Part shown: piece by piece, positions 1-7,228 of the stretch
Position numbering within the stretch: position 1 is the first letter of the stretch
How the letters are laid out: each line of letters begins with the position of its first letter
Notes under the pieces: model-generated
Seen by the model: the letters and a program-made list of their open reading frames with translations, nothing else
The model's database searches: none
What the model was told of the DNA's origin: nothing
Position numbers and translations under genes: made by a program
Source: CAYGZC01 sp964354225
Lineage (GTDB): Bacteria; Bacteroidota; Ignavibacteria; UBA10030; SZUA-254
Direction of reading: 5' to 3'
DNA length: 9,265 nt
NCBI GenBank assembly: GCA_964354225.1
Contig: CAYGZC010000266.1
Span: forward strand, 1-9,265

Positions 1-839
1 GCAGTATTCTTTTGTTGTTCGGGAATCTCCTCTTGATAAGATGCAAGTGCCTTTGTAAGTGATTGAATATTGATATCAATTTCATCACGCTGTGATTCGA
101 GCCGAGCGAGTTGATCGATCAGTTTCTTAGATTCATCATCAAGTGAAACTATCCCATACTTATCCATATAATTCTGAAGTGAATCTTCCGCATCAGAAAG
201 TGCTCTTCGTTTATCTATCAACTGAGCCTCAAGAAATTCCCTGAACGCGTGCGACTTTGCTCTGCTTGCCTGTATATTCCGATCGTAATATACTTTTGCA
301 ATTGTATTTGCAATCAAAGCTGATTCCCTGGGATTTTGACTTTTCGCTGTAATCTGGATGATATCGGTTTCAGGTATTTCTTTAAAATCCACAACAGTTT
401 CCAATTTGTTCGCTATACCATAAAGCGAAGCGAATTGACGATCATTTTCCTTTTCTTTACCAGGTTGAATTATTAAAATCGGCAATAACTTGGCGGAGTC
501 AAGATAACGCTGATCAAGTAATCTTTGAGCTACTTCTAGAGCAAGCGTTTTTGACTTGAGTATCTCCATTTCATTTTGAGTGAAATTTTTTTCACCCTCC
601 CATCGTCGCAGAACGTCTACGAAAATCGTGGGCTGTGCCAATCTTGGGTTAATTAATATCGAAGCAGTCGCTTTATATACCGGATCCACAAATCTGGTAT
701 AAATAAATGCGGTTGATGATATAATTATAAGCGTACTTATTATTATCCATTTACCACGCAGGATGATTCCAAGATAATCCTGAAATGAAATATCGGGGAC
801 TTTTCTCTTTTTGTTATTTGCTTCGTTATTTGAAGCCAC
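1..839 (-). CDS. Wzz/GumC-family polysaccharide chain-length determinant or export protein (partial)
   Basis: The 279 visible codons encode the N-terminal part of an inner-membrane polysaccharide co-polymerase, a family that sets chain length or couples polymerisation to export of surface polysaccharide. After a basic, Asn/Lys-rich N-terminus (residues 1-15) comes one hydrophobic helix at about 31-47, starting WIIISTLIII. It is followed by the Wzz-type stretch around 54-65 (VYKATASILINP), where the periplasmic part begins. From about residue 195 the sequence is charged and predicted helical/coiled-coil, as in GumC/ExoP-like proteins. The start is taken as GTG at 839: an in-frame TAG lies ten codons upstream and an AGGAG sits 5 nt before the GTG. 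The C-terminus, including the second membrane helix and any fused tyrosine-kinase domain, lies beyond the left edge, so the exact subfamily is open. The family is clear from order and motifs; the polysaccharide concerned is unknown. Confidence 0.85.
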   Translation of the reverse strand, partial: MASNNEANNKKRKVPDISFQDYLGIILRGKWIIISTLIIISSTAFIYTRFVDPVYKATASILINPRLAQPTIFVDVLRRWEGEKNFTQNEMEILKSKTLALEVAQRLLDQRYLDSAKLLPILIIQPGKEKENDRQFASLYGIANKLETVVDFKEIPETDIIQITAKSQNPRESALIANTIAKVYYDRNIQASRAKSHAFREFLEAQLIDKRRALSDAEDSLQNYMDKYGIVSLDDESKKLIDQLARLESQRDEIDINIQSLTKALASYQEEIPEQQKNT

Positions 840-844
840 GGCAA

Positions 845-849
845 CTCCT
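845..849 (-). promoter_or_regulatory. Shine-Dalgarno site for the Wzz-like gene
   Basis: On the minus strand AGGAG lies 5 nt upstream of a GTG codon at 839-837. It is the only strong Shine-Dalgarno match before a gene in this window and supports the GTG start. The upstream ATG at 857-855 on this strand is out of frame and followed at once by TTC TAG, so it is not a competing start. Confidence 0.75.
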
Positions 850-1064
850 AGAACATAGTTGACAAACTATACGAATTACTCTCTTAATACATCCATAACT
901 ATTACTATTTAGGTCTATTCCACAACTTAAAACGCCAGAATGTATTTATTTAAGCTATTTTCACTTCAATATATATATTTGTACAAAAGAAATCAATAAG
1001 TAATTGAACTACAAGGAAAGTCAAAATGTGGATAACAGTAAGTTCTTTATAGTGCTTATTAACA

Positions 1065-4000
1065 CTATTTTACTAAAATCATTCGCTTTATTTGTGTAAG
1101 CGGACTATCAACCGAGGTATTGAATACCACCCGATAGAAATAAACACCGCTTGCGAGTTCGGATGCGTCAAAATAGAGGATATGATTCCCCGCTTCAACG
1201 TCCTTATCGAGCCAAGTTGTAATATGTTTGCCTAAAATATTATAGACTTCCAATCGAACATGACTATCTTTTGGCAAGCTCAGAGATATCGATGTTCTGT
1301 TATTAAATGGATTTGGATAATTTTGTGTAAGATTGAAAGAAGATGGTAATACCGATTCAGGTTGTTTCAAAACTGTTAATACAAAAACTTCTTGATGATT
1401 ATCGGATTTGCTTGGATTATCCTCAAGGATTATTTCGCCATTTCCATTAAGAATAATTTTTTCACCAGTATTAGATTCCAATTCATAAGATCTTTCCGGA
1501 TCAACAACTTGCCATTTAATAGTTAATGGATAAGTCGCCGAGCGAATGATTATCGGTAAATCCTCACCTTTCAATGGGGGATTTTCTAATAATGCTGCAA
1601 ATGAACCGGGATTATTTTCGTTAAAGAAACGAACATCGAAAATATCCTCTATTAATGGCGGAAGGAGTGCGCGTGAAATCAGATGTTTCGAATTGATATT
1701 TTCTGTAAAAAAGATTTTTCGACTCTGAGAATTATTTGAACAAAAAGTTAATGAATTCAACAATTCAAAAGAATGAAAATCATCAGTATTTTTAATTACG
1801 ATTTGCTTCGACTTTGAGAACATTAATTTGCCGGATTGGTTAGCCTTAACCCAATAACCCTTGCCGGGTATAATGGTATCAACTGGGACTAATCCATTAA
1901 TAAATCCAAACACATATGATGATATAATTCCATTGGGAGTTGTGGCTAATGATGCCACCGGGAAAGAATCACTGATAGAGCCGATAAGATTCCAGTCATT
2001 AATAACATCGATGGTGTCATTATTTACTTTAGATCCTGCTATCCACACGGCATGAGACTGTTGGAATTTTAGCCAATAACCCAAACCTAATCTAAGACTT
2101 TCGGCTAACATATAGGAAGTTTGATAATAGAATGCCGGTGACGTAGAAGATGGGAAAACATCCTTTTGTTTTCCGCTTTTTACATTCACTGGTAGTGAGA
2201 CTGCATTCCATCCATCCATATAATCACAATTCACCACACTTGAAGCATAGTTCAGAAAGTTGCAAACGGCAGAAGTCCTCGACGTGTCTAATATTACAGA
2301 ATATGTTTGAGGTTGTGATGGTATCGTTTGAGTCCACCCCGGTAAAACGTATACACGAATTGTGTAACTTCCCATCGGAAGGTTATTAAAATTATACGAT
2401 CCATCTATTCCTGTGGAAGCGCTGTCGCTAATAGCACCTTGAAGATATACTTTCCATCCAGCCAGCCCAGCATCATCGGGATCTTTTGATCGATTATTGT
2501 TTTTATCGAATAATACCGTACCATTAATAAACAAGTTATCTATCGTCCGAAATTTCCAAATGTTCGACCAAGAACCGGTCCCATAACTATTAGAAGCACG
2601 AACACGCCAATAGTATGTCTTCGCATTAGAGAGAGAAGCAACTTGTTTGACTGTATCTATTATCGAGGAATCGTTAAAAATCAAGGTTTGGAAGCTGCTG
2701 TCTGTAGCAATTTGTAGATGATATTTAAGAGAACCAATCGCTTTTTTCCAAACGATCTTTAATGTTGTGGATTGATGAAGTGCACCATTCTGAGGACTGC
2801 TTTGTTGTGGTGGATTAGGCGGCAGGGGCGGTGGAACATCGGAGCCACTTATATACTCGAACCTGAATGCATCGGCAATTACATATCCATTTGCATTATT
2901 CGTGATTACAACCGAATCTTTTCCATCATTTGTAAAATCAAATGTACCGAGTAGAATCCATGTCCCATAATTCTTCGTCTGATCAATTGTCAAATTTGTT
3001 GTACCATTGGCATGGATGATAGAACAGGGGACATTACTCGCTTCACGATAATTCCACGAATCTCTCCCCCGCCAACCATGCCACTCATATACCCTGTATC
3101 GTCCCGGTAGATTGATCGTTGGTTTAAAGACCGCCTTTGCCAAACCAGTCCCAGCAGGCGCGTAGTAACTATCATAATAATTGGAATTCTCAAATGAAGT
3201 CTGAGATGAGGTATACCAAGTCGGATTTGAATTATACTCCGCAGATTGATCCCATGTAAATCCTGTGAGTGTAGCTTTATTCGATCCCGGCGAAGTTCCA
3301 CTGTAAGAATTGTCGATGACAATGTCTGATACAACCGTGGTTTGTGTTTTTAAGAGTATAATTCCATCTCCAATGTATTGAGATCCACCAGATGCTGCAG
3401 TACTTACAAATGTTACCGATGTGTATAAACTATCATTATTCCATACGGGGTCCTGATTGCCTTTAAATCTGTAATATGGTCCAGCATAACCATTGAGTGA
3501 TGAAAGATTGCTGCTTGTTACTGTTTTATTGGAATTTGTTGGATTAATAATAACAACACCGTTATCAAAAAATCTAACATAACAACCATTGGATAATTTC
3601 TTCGCTCTCCCTTTTGGATAACCAAGTTTGACGTCATACTCATCATAATAATTCGTCCAATTATTATCATACCCATCACTATTCATAAAATAAGCGTCGG
3701 TCATCAGCGCCGTACATAATGCAAATCGTATCATTCTGAAATAATCCTTTGCGCGATTTATCGGTGCATGTGTTGCATCATACCCAATTTGAATTTTCAT
3801 TACATTTATACGCGGTGTTGGTCCGATCGTATCCCATTGATTGAATAAATTCAAACCAGTAACAAAATCACGTGGACTATTTCTATACATATCTTCCCAA
3901 CCAAGACCATTTGATACATGGACACACATTGTATCATCATACACCCAGGAGAAAATCAGTTTAGCGTCTGCATTTCCCCACTTTGCCCTATATCTTGCAC

Positions 4001-4622
4001 GGAGATTGTTCCTCATTATATTTTGACCGGCTTGCCATTTTGTTCTTATCCATGATGAACTATGTTCTGTATAATCGTTGACACCGTTACGATCAAAATC
4101 AACATCTCCACCATTGCCCCATGGAAAATTCCAAGTTCCATCGCTACTTTGACCATCGATTGAAGACCAATCAGTTATTTCCATTAAACGTCTCGGTAAT
4201 GCTTCGTTGTATTTTTCACCATTGTATAAACCACAGTAATCTGTCACATCAAGAAAATAATTACTACCATAATTAAGATATGAGCCATCGCTATGTCTCA
4301 GTCGCCACTCTGCAGGAATGGCATCAGGGTTACCCCAAACATGGAAAGGTCCACCAGCATTCCAATCCATTGTCTGGAGTATATAGGTATTGGGATTTGT
4401 GGCTTTCACTGATCTATAGATTAAACTATCGCGGTTTTCTCCTGCTAAGATAAGGTCAAACTTACTTAACCATTTCACATTACCACCCATCCATTCGAGC
4501 GTTGCTATCCTGGGATAGTCATGGTTGAGCATTCTCTGCGCAAACGTCATATTTATAGCAACTATTGATATCATCAAAATCACACTTATCATCATCTTTT
4601 TCATTTTAAATATCTTTCTCAT
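1065..4622 (-). CDS. Secreted multidomain putative glycoside hydrolase (GHL15-like) with golvesin-like, FN3 and SdrD-B-like modules and T9SS sorting domain
   Basis: Complete 1185-residue exported protein. A signal peptide (basic 1-9, hydrophobic core, likely cleavage after A28 in TFA|Q) leads into a catalytic-type region at about 35-430. This resembles the TIM-barrel 'hypothetical glycosyl hydrolase' GHL15-like families, with the late FDNGVVIINPT strand (352-362) typical of them; the substrate is unknown. Residues 173-183 (DVDFDRNGVND) form an EF-hand-like calcium loop. Next are a golvesin/Xly carbohydrate-binding-like domain (about 433-590), a Pro-rich linker (597-605), an FN3 domain (about 606-694), an SdrD-B/prealbumin-like domain (about 696-790), a duplicated Trp/GYW module (W805 to GYW 848-850; W877 to GYW 922-924), and a T9SS type A sorting domain (about 1093-1185, QNYPNPFN then GVYFYRVV and KRMILVK). 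The protein is probably exported by Sec, crosses the outer membrane by T9SS, and is released or anchored at the surface. No clear Shine-Dalgarno precedes the ATG at 4622; M7 (preceded by GAGAAAG) is an alternative start and would keep the signal peptide. Domain order is well supported; the enzymatic role is inferred. Confidence 0.85.
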   Translation of the reverse strand: MRKIFKMKKMMISVILMISIVAINMTFAQRMLNHDYPRIATLEWMGGNVKWLSKFDLILAGENRDSLIYRSVKATNPNTYILQTMDWNAGGPFHVWGNPDAIPAEWRLRHSDGSYLNYGSNYFLDVTDYCGLYNGEKYNEALPRRLMEITDWSSIDGQSSDGTWNFPWGNGGDVDFDRNGVNDYTEHSSSWIRTKWQAGQNIMRNNLRARYRAKWGNADAKLIFSWVYDDTMCVHVSNGLGWEDMYRNSPRDFVTGLNLFNQWDTIGPTPRINVMKIQIGYDATHAPINRAKDYFRMIRFALCTALMTDAYFMNSDGYDNNWTNYYDEYDVKLGYPKGRAKKLSNGCYVRFFDNGVVIINPTNSNKTVTSSNLSSLNGYAGPYYRFKGNQDPVWNNDSLYTSVTFVSTAASGGSQYIGDGIILLKTQTTVVSDIVIDNSYSGTSPGSNKATLTGFTWDQSAEYNSNPTWYTSSQTSFENSNYYDSYYAPAGTGLAKAVFKPTINLPGRYRVYEWHGWRGRDSWNYREASNVPCSIIHANGTTNLTIDQTKNYGTWILLGTFDFTNDGKDSVVITNNANGYVIADAFRFEYISGSDVPPPLPPNPPQQSSPQNGALHQSTTLKIVWKKAIGSLKYHLQIATDSSFQTLIFNDSSIIDTVKQVASLSNAKTYYWRVRASNSYGTGSWSNIWKFRTIDNLFINGTVLFDKNNNRSKDPDDAGLAGWKVYLQGAISDSASTGIDGSYNFNNLPMGSYTIRVYVLPGWTQTIPSQPQTYSVILDTSRTSAVCNFLNYASSVVNCDYMDGWNAVSLPVNVKSGKQKDVFPSSTSPAFYYQTSYMLAESLRLGLGYWLKFQQSHAVWIAGSKVNNDTIDVINDWNLIGSISDSFPVASLATTPNGIISSYVFGFINGLVPVDTIIPGKGYWVKANQSGKLMFSKSKQIVIKNTDDFHSFELLNSLTFCSNNSQSRKIFFTENINSKHLISRALLPPLIEDIFDVRFFNENNPGSFAALLENPPLKGEDLPIIIRSATYPLTIKWQVVDPERSYELESNTGEKIILNGNGEIILEDNPSKSDNHQEVFVLTVLKQPESVLPSSFNLTQNYPNPFNNRTSISLSLPKDSHVRLEVYNILGKHITTWLDKDVEAGNHILYFDASELASGVYFYRVVFNTSVDSPLTQIKRMILVK

Positions 4623-4687
4623 AATGCTATTATTACTCGTTTTACTTGTTTAAATTTAATGATCATGAAAGTCCATTTCCATTGCGC

Positions 4688-4703
4688 TGTGAGACTTCTC
4701 ACA
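4688..4703. promoter_or_regulatory. CRP/FNR-family-like operator palindrome (TGTGA-N6-TCACA)
   Basis: TGTGAGA (4688-4694) and TCTCACA (4697-4703) are perfect 7-base inverted arms around a 2-nt centre. The outer bases exactly match the TGTGA-N6-TCACA consensus known for CRP-family cAMP receptor proteins. The site lies between two divergent genes, centred about 73 bp before the secreted hydrolase start and about 175 bp before the phosphoesterase start. A TATATT box (4711-4716) just downstream on the plus strand could be a -10 element. The palindrome is observed; its binding protein and its target gene are inferred. Confidence 0.5.
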
Positions 4704-4870
4704 ATTACCTTATATTGTGCTTACCATTACAGGATAGGATGGCGATTTTTAAAAAATTTAGAGTACTTTTTAGGTAAGGATTTTTTAGGGATAGGGTGTT
4801 CTAGAAGGAATAGTAATAAGATTATTTCAATTTTTGGTCAATTTAATTAAGATTTATTGTTAATTTCGGT

Positions 4871-5572
4871 ATGCGAATAGCGATTATTTCAGATATTCAC
4901 TCAAATCTTGTGGCACTTGAGCGTGTTTTTTCTTTTTTAGATTCAAAAAAAATTGATGAAATTTTTTGCCTCGGTGATTTGGTAGGATATGGTCCATCGC
5001 CAAATGAATGTATTGAAATGATAAAGAGTAATTGTGCGGTGGCAGTAGCTGGAAATCACGATTGGGGTGCTACGAAAAAGATCCATTTGAAAAATTTTAA
5101 CGCGATGGGAAAAACGTCACTTCAGTGGACACAAAAACAAATCAACGATAAGAATCGAGAATATCTTCAGAACTTACCATTAAAGATTGTCAGATATAAT
5201 ATCACAATTGTTCATGCCTCCCCAGTTACGCCCGAGAACTGGACTTATATCTTTTCAAACGAAGATGTAAAAGAAGCATTCAAAGGATTTACTACACCGA
5301 TTTGCTTCATTGGTCACACGCATATCGCTGTAGTTATTAACGAAGATTTAACCGGAAGAAAATTACAACAAAATACACGATCCTTTATAAATGTAGGAAG
5401 TGTCGGTCAGCCACGAGATGGTAATCCGAAAATATCCTTTGGAATATTTGATCTTGAAAGTTGGTCCTATGAATTGGTACGCCTCGAATATGATATTCAA
5501 AAGACTGTGGACGCGATTAAGAAAGCTGGATTACCACCCATCTTAGGAACACGATTGATTAACGGGTATTGA
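4871..5572 (+). CDS. Calcineurin-like metallophosphoesterase (YfcE/MJ0936-type)
   Basis: Complete 233-residue soluble protein with no signal peptide, so probably cytoplasmic. It carries the full metal-binding set of the calcineurin-like phosphoesterase fold: SDIHSN (D8, H10), GDLVGYGP (D36), GNHD (N62, H63), VHASP (H115) and GHTH (H149, H151). The later GSVGQPRDGNP motif (176-186) is typical of the bacterial/archaeal YfcE/MJ0936-like branch. These enzymes use two metal ions to hydrolyse phosphodiester or phosphomonoester bonds, often tested on model substrates only; the natural substrate here cannot be told. Length is normal for the branch. The ATG at 4871 starts directly at the first beta strand (MRIAIISDIHSN), so it is very likely correct although no clear Shine-Dalgarno precedes it. 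The gene is transcribed away from the secreted hydrolase gene and converges on the next gene with 44 bp between stops. It has no obvious functional link to the surface proteins around it. Confidence 0.92.
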   Translation: MRIAIISDIHSNLVALERVFSFLDSKKIDEIFCLGDLVGYGPSPNECIEMIKSNCAVAVAGNHDWGATKKIHLKNFNAMGKTSLQWTQKQINDKNREYLQNLPLKIVRYNITIVHASPVTPENWTYIFSNEDVKEAFKGFTTPICFIGHTHIAVVINEDLTGRKLQQNTRSFINVGSVGQPRDGNPKISFGIFDLESWSYELVRLEYDIQKTVDAIKKAGLPPILGTRLINGY

Positions 5573-5616
5573 GGGAATGAATTAACGCATTTATAAAATT
5601 TATCAACTGAACGACT

Positions 5617-6537
5617 TCACTTCTTTTTCAAATATTCGTTCAACCAACCAACAGACCTATTGATGTTTTCCCTTGGTAATCGATGCCCACTATCATACAA
5701 TTCCATTTCTTTCACGTCGGTCTTCAATGAAGAAAACAACTTCTGCGTTGCATCAATACTAATAATAATATCCGTACGACCAGCAAGCAACAATGTTGGT
5801 GCTTGAACTCCATCGGCAAGATTAAATGGTGTGAGAGGAAATAACCACGGTTCTGAGTAAGCAGCAACAGATGCAACAAGAGCTTTCACATGTTTCTCAA
5901 GTGAAGAAAAAAGAATCGCCATTACTCCACCCATGCTATGCCCGAGTACGCCGATTCGTTGGACATCAATTTCACTGCGACCACTCAGATAATCAACCGC
6001 CCGCAAATAATCACCTACTGTTTGGATTATTCCATCTCGATACCGACAAACCCACTTTTCATCAAAATACATCTGTTGGATAGGTAGAAAATCATTATTT
6101 ATTGAACGCTCACCATGGTATTGTGCATCAAGTGCTAATACAGCTATACCAAGTTCGAGCAAAGTGTCAGTAACGGATAGACCGCGCTCAAAGCTCATAT
6201 CATCCCACCAACTCGCTTTCGAGCCAGCGCTGACATGAAATAAGAATACTATTGGGTGCGGAGCAGACCCAGTTTTAGGTATTGCCAAATAACCGGGTAC
6301 ACGATCACCTCGAACTCCAGTAAATACGATTTTCTCATGAACGTATGTTTTCGTTTCATATCTTTCCAAAATGCGAGCATCAAGCGGAATTGAACGGTCA
6401 TATTTAAAAAGTGCGGTAACTGCTTGGAGGGCGTCGGGACTTAGAGCATTTAATCCAGCCGAGTCTGAATTCTCTTGGCTCATTACAGTAAGAACATAAA
6501 CCCACAGTAGAAATATAATTATGATGAATTGTTTCAT
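5617..6537 (-). CDS. Exported alpha/beta hydrolase (dienelactone hydrolase/esterase-like)
   Basis: Complete 306-residue protein. The N-terminus (MKQFIIIIFLLWVYVLTVMS, likely cut before Q21) is a signal peptide without a lipobox cysteine, which places the enzyme in the periplasm or outside the cell. The remainder is a single alpha/beta hydrolase domain: the beta strand and oxyanion region PIVFLFHVSAG (95-105), HGERS (141-145), the nucleophile elbow GHSMGG with S201, probable acid D256 in AGRTD, and probable base H285 in DSGHRLP. The catalytic triad is thus complete in the expected order. The pattern is closest to the broad dienelactone hydrolase/prolyl oligopeptidase-like esterase group. Deacetylation or ester cleavage on a polysaccharide would suit the neighbouring genes, but that is inference and the substrate is unknown. 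A weak GAAAG lies upstream of the ATG. No T9SS sorting domain follows the catalytic domain, unlike the large neighbour. Confidence 0.88.
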   Translation of the reverse strand: MKQFIIIIFLLWVYVLTVMSQENSDSAGLNALSPDALQAVTALFKYDRSIPLDARILERYETKTYVHEKIVFTGVRGDRVPGYLAIPKTGSAPHPIVFLFHVSAGSKASWWDDMSFERGLSVTDTLLELGIAVLALDAQYHGERSINNDFLPIQQMYFDEKWVCRYRDGIIQTVGDYLRAVDYLSGRSEIDVQRIGVLGHSMGGVMAILFSSLEKHVKALVASVAAYSEPWLFPLTPFNLADGVQAPTLLLAGRTDIIISIDATQKLFSSLKTDVKEMELYDSGHRLPRENINRSVGWLNEYLKKK

Positions 6538-6907
6538 ATCATTTCTTTCAAAAAATTCAAAATTTTAAATGGTTCCAAAAAAGTCATTCAATCATGTATC
6601 GAAGATTATCAACGTGAGGATCAAAAAATTGTCTACTCAAATTGACCGGAAGAATGTAATAATTTATGTCGATAATATCAAAATGATTTAAAAAATGCTT
6701 AAATTATCGTTGACAAACAAGCATAAAAAACTGGAGAACTTTCAATACCATGAATTCGACTGGAATCGGCAATCGAATACCACAATTCGATGAAATCGCT
6801 TTAAAATAAGGATACGGTTGGAACATATGCTTCAAATCAACAATAGATAGTTAGCCATTGGTTATATTTATAAAAATAATACACACCAACTCCAAACTAA
6901 GTTTCAG

Positions 6908-6920
6908 CGATGTAACATCG
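6908..6920. promoter_or_regulatory. Short perfect palindrome in the divergent intergenic region
   Basis: CGATGT (6908-6913) and ACATCG (6915-6920) are perfect 6-base inverted arms around a single A. The one-base centre suits a protein-binding site better than an RNA hairpin. Short palindromes arise by chance, and no matching regulator family is recognised. Confidence 0.25.
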
Positions 6921-7115
6921 TTTAAGGTTAAATTGTGACTTTTTGTTTACAATAGAATGTTTTTTCGATAAATTAGGAGCGATCAACATAAACATAAGAT
7001 GGCTTGATTATCGAACATATTTTACAAAAAACTAATGATTATAGAGAACTTGACTATCTTAAAAAATATATCTTAATTTATAATACGAACTTCATTGCAA
7101 ACTAACCCTGTAAAA

Positions 7116-7132
7116 TCACCATTTTTTGGTGA
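7116..7132. promoter_or_regulatory. Small inverted repeat upstream of the adhesin-like gene
   Basis: TCACCA (7116-7121) and TGGTGA (7127-7132) form perfect 6-base arms around a TTTTT loop, about 97 bp before the adhesin-like start and about 55 bp before its candidate -10 box. It could be an operator or a weak hairpin. It is not a convincing terminator on the plus strand, because no T-run follows it and no gene ends nearby. Confidence 0.3.
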
Positions 7133-7186
7133 CGAGTAGAATATTTAAGAAAATTTATTAAAATTTTTCCTTTTGAAACGTTAGTT

Positions 7187-7192
7187 TATAAT
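7187..7192 (+). promoter_or_regulatory. Candidate -10 box for the adhesin-like gene
   Basis: A perfect TATAAT lies 36 bp before the ATG at 7229, which would give a leader of roughly 30 nt. The expected -35 position (about 7164-7169) reads TTTTTC, a poor match to TTGACA. The flanking DNA is very AT-rich, so a chance match is possible, and no Bacteroidota-type TAnnTTTG element is better placed here. Confidence 0.35.
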
Positions 7193-7228
7193 AATTCCAA
7201 TAGAAGATTAAAGAATTAGAATTTTCAG

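Larger units (their letters stand above)
6538..7228. other. Divergent AT-rich intergenic region, no gene seen
   Basis: This 691-bp stretch separates the starts of two divergently transcribed genes for exported proteins. Both strands contain frequent stops, and I found no tRNA-like or other structured RNA. The longest tempting start (ATG at 6750) gives only 19 codons with a poorly spaced GGAG. Visible structure is limited to a CGATGT-A-ACATCG palindrome (6908-6920), a TCACCA/TGGTGA hairpin (7116-7132) and a TATAAT box (7187-7192). The length is unusual for such a compact window, so the region may hold regulatory DNA, a decayed gene or an unrecognised small RNA. Confidence 0.6.

Noticed and set aside
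1049..1068. ATAGTG/CACTAT hairpin at the stop codon of the large secreted hydrolase, as a terminator
   Set aside because: The stem is six A/T-rich base pairs with an 8-nt loop and no T-run follows on the minus strand.
2990..3334. 114-codon open frame on the minus strand inside the large secreted hydrolase gene
   Set aside because: It lies entirely in another frame of a gene with clear domains, and its product is an Arg/Ile-rich sequence without family features.
4659..4850. Open frame on the plus strand in the gap before the phosphoesterase gene (63 codons)
   Set aside because: The predicted peptide has no recognisable domain, there is no good ribosome binding site, and it overlaps the CRP-like palindrome in AT-rich non-coding DNA.
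5573..5616. Possible bidirectional terminator between the convergent phosphoesterase and alpha/beta hydrolase genes
   Set aside because: Only an A/T-only inverted repeat (ATAAA-A-TTTAT) is visible, with no GC-containing stem.
6710..6715. TTGACA as a -35 box for a promoter in the 6538-7228 gap
   Set aside because: No acceptable -10 element lies 15-19 bp downstream (the region reads CTGGAGAACT), and the next gene is more than 500 bp away.
6750..6809. Possible 19-codon small ORF starting at ATG 6750
   Set aside because: It is very short, the upstream GGAG is too far away (about 14 nt), and there is no evidence of coding bias or homology.
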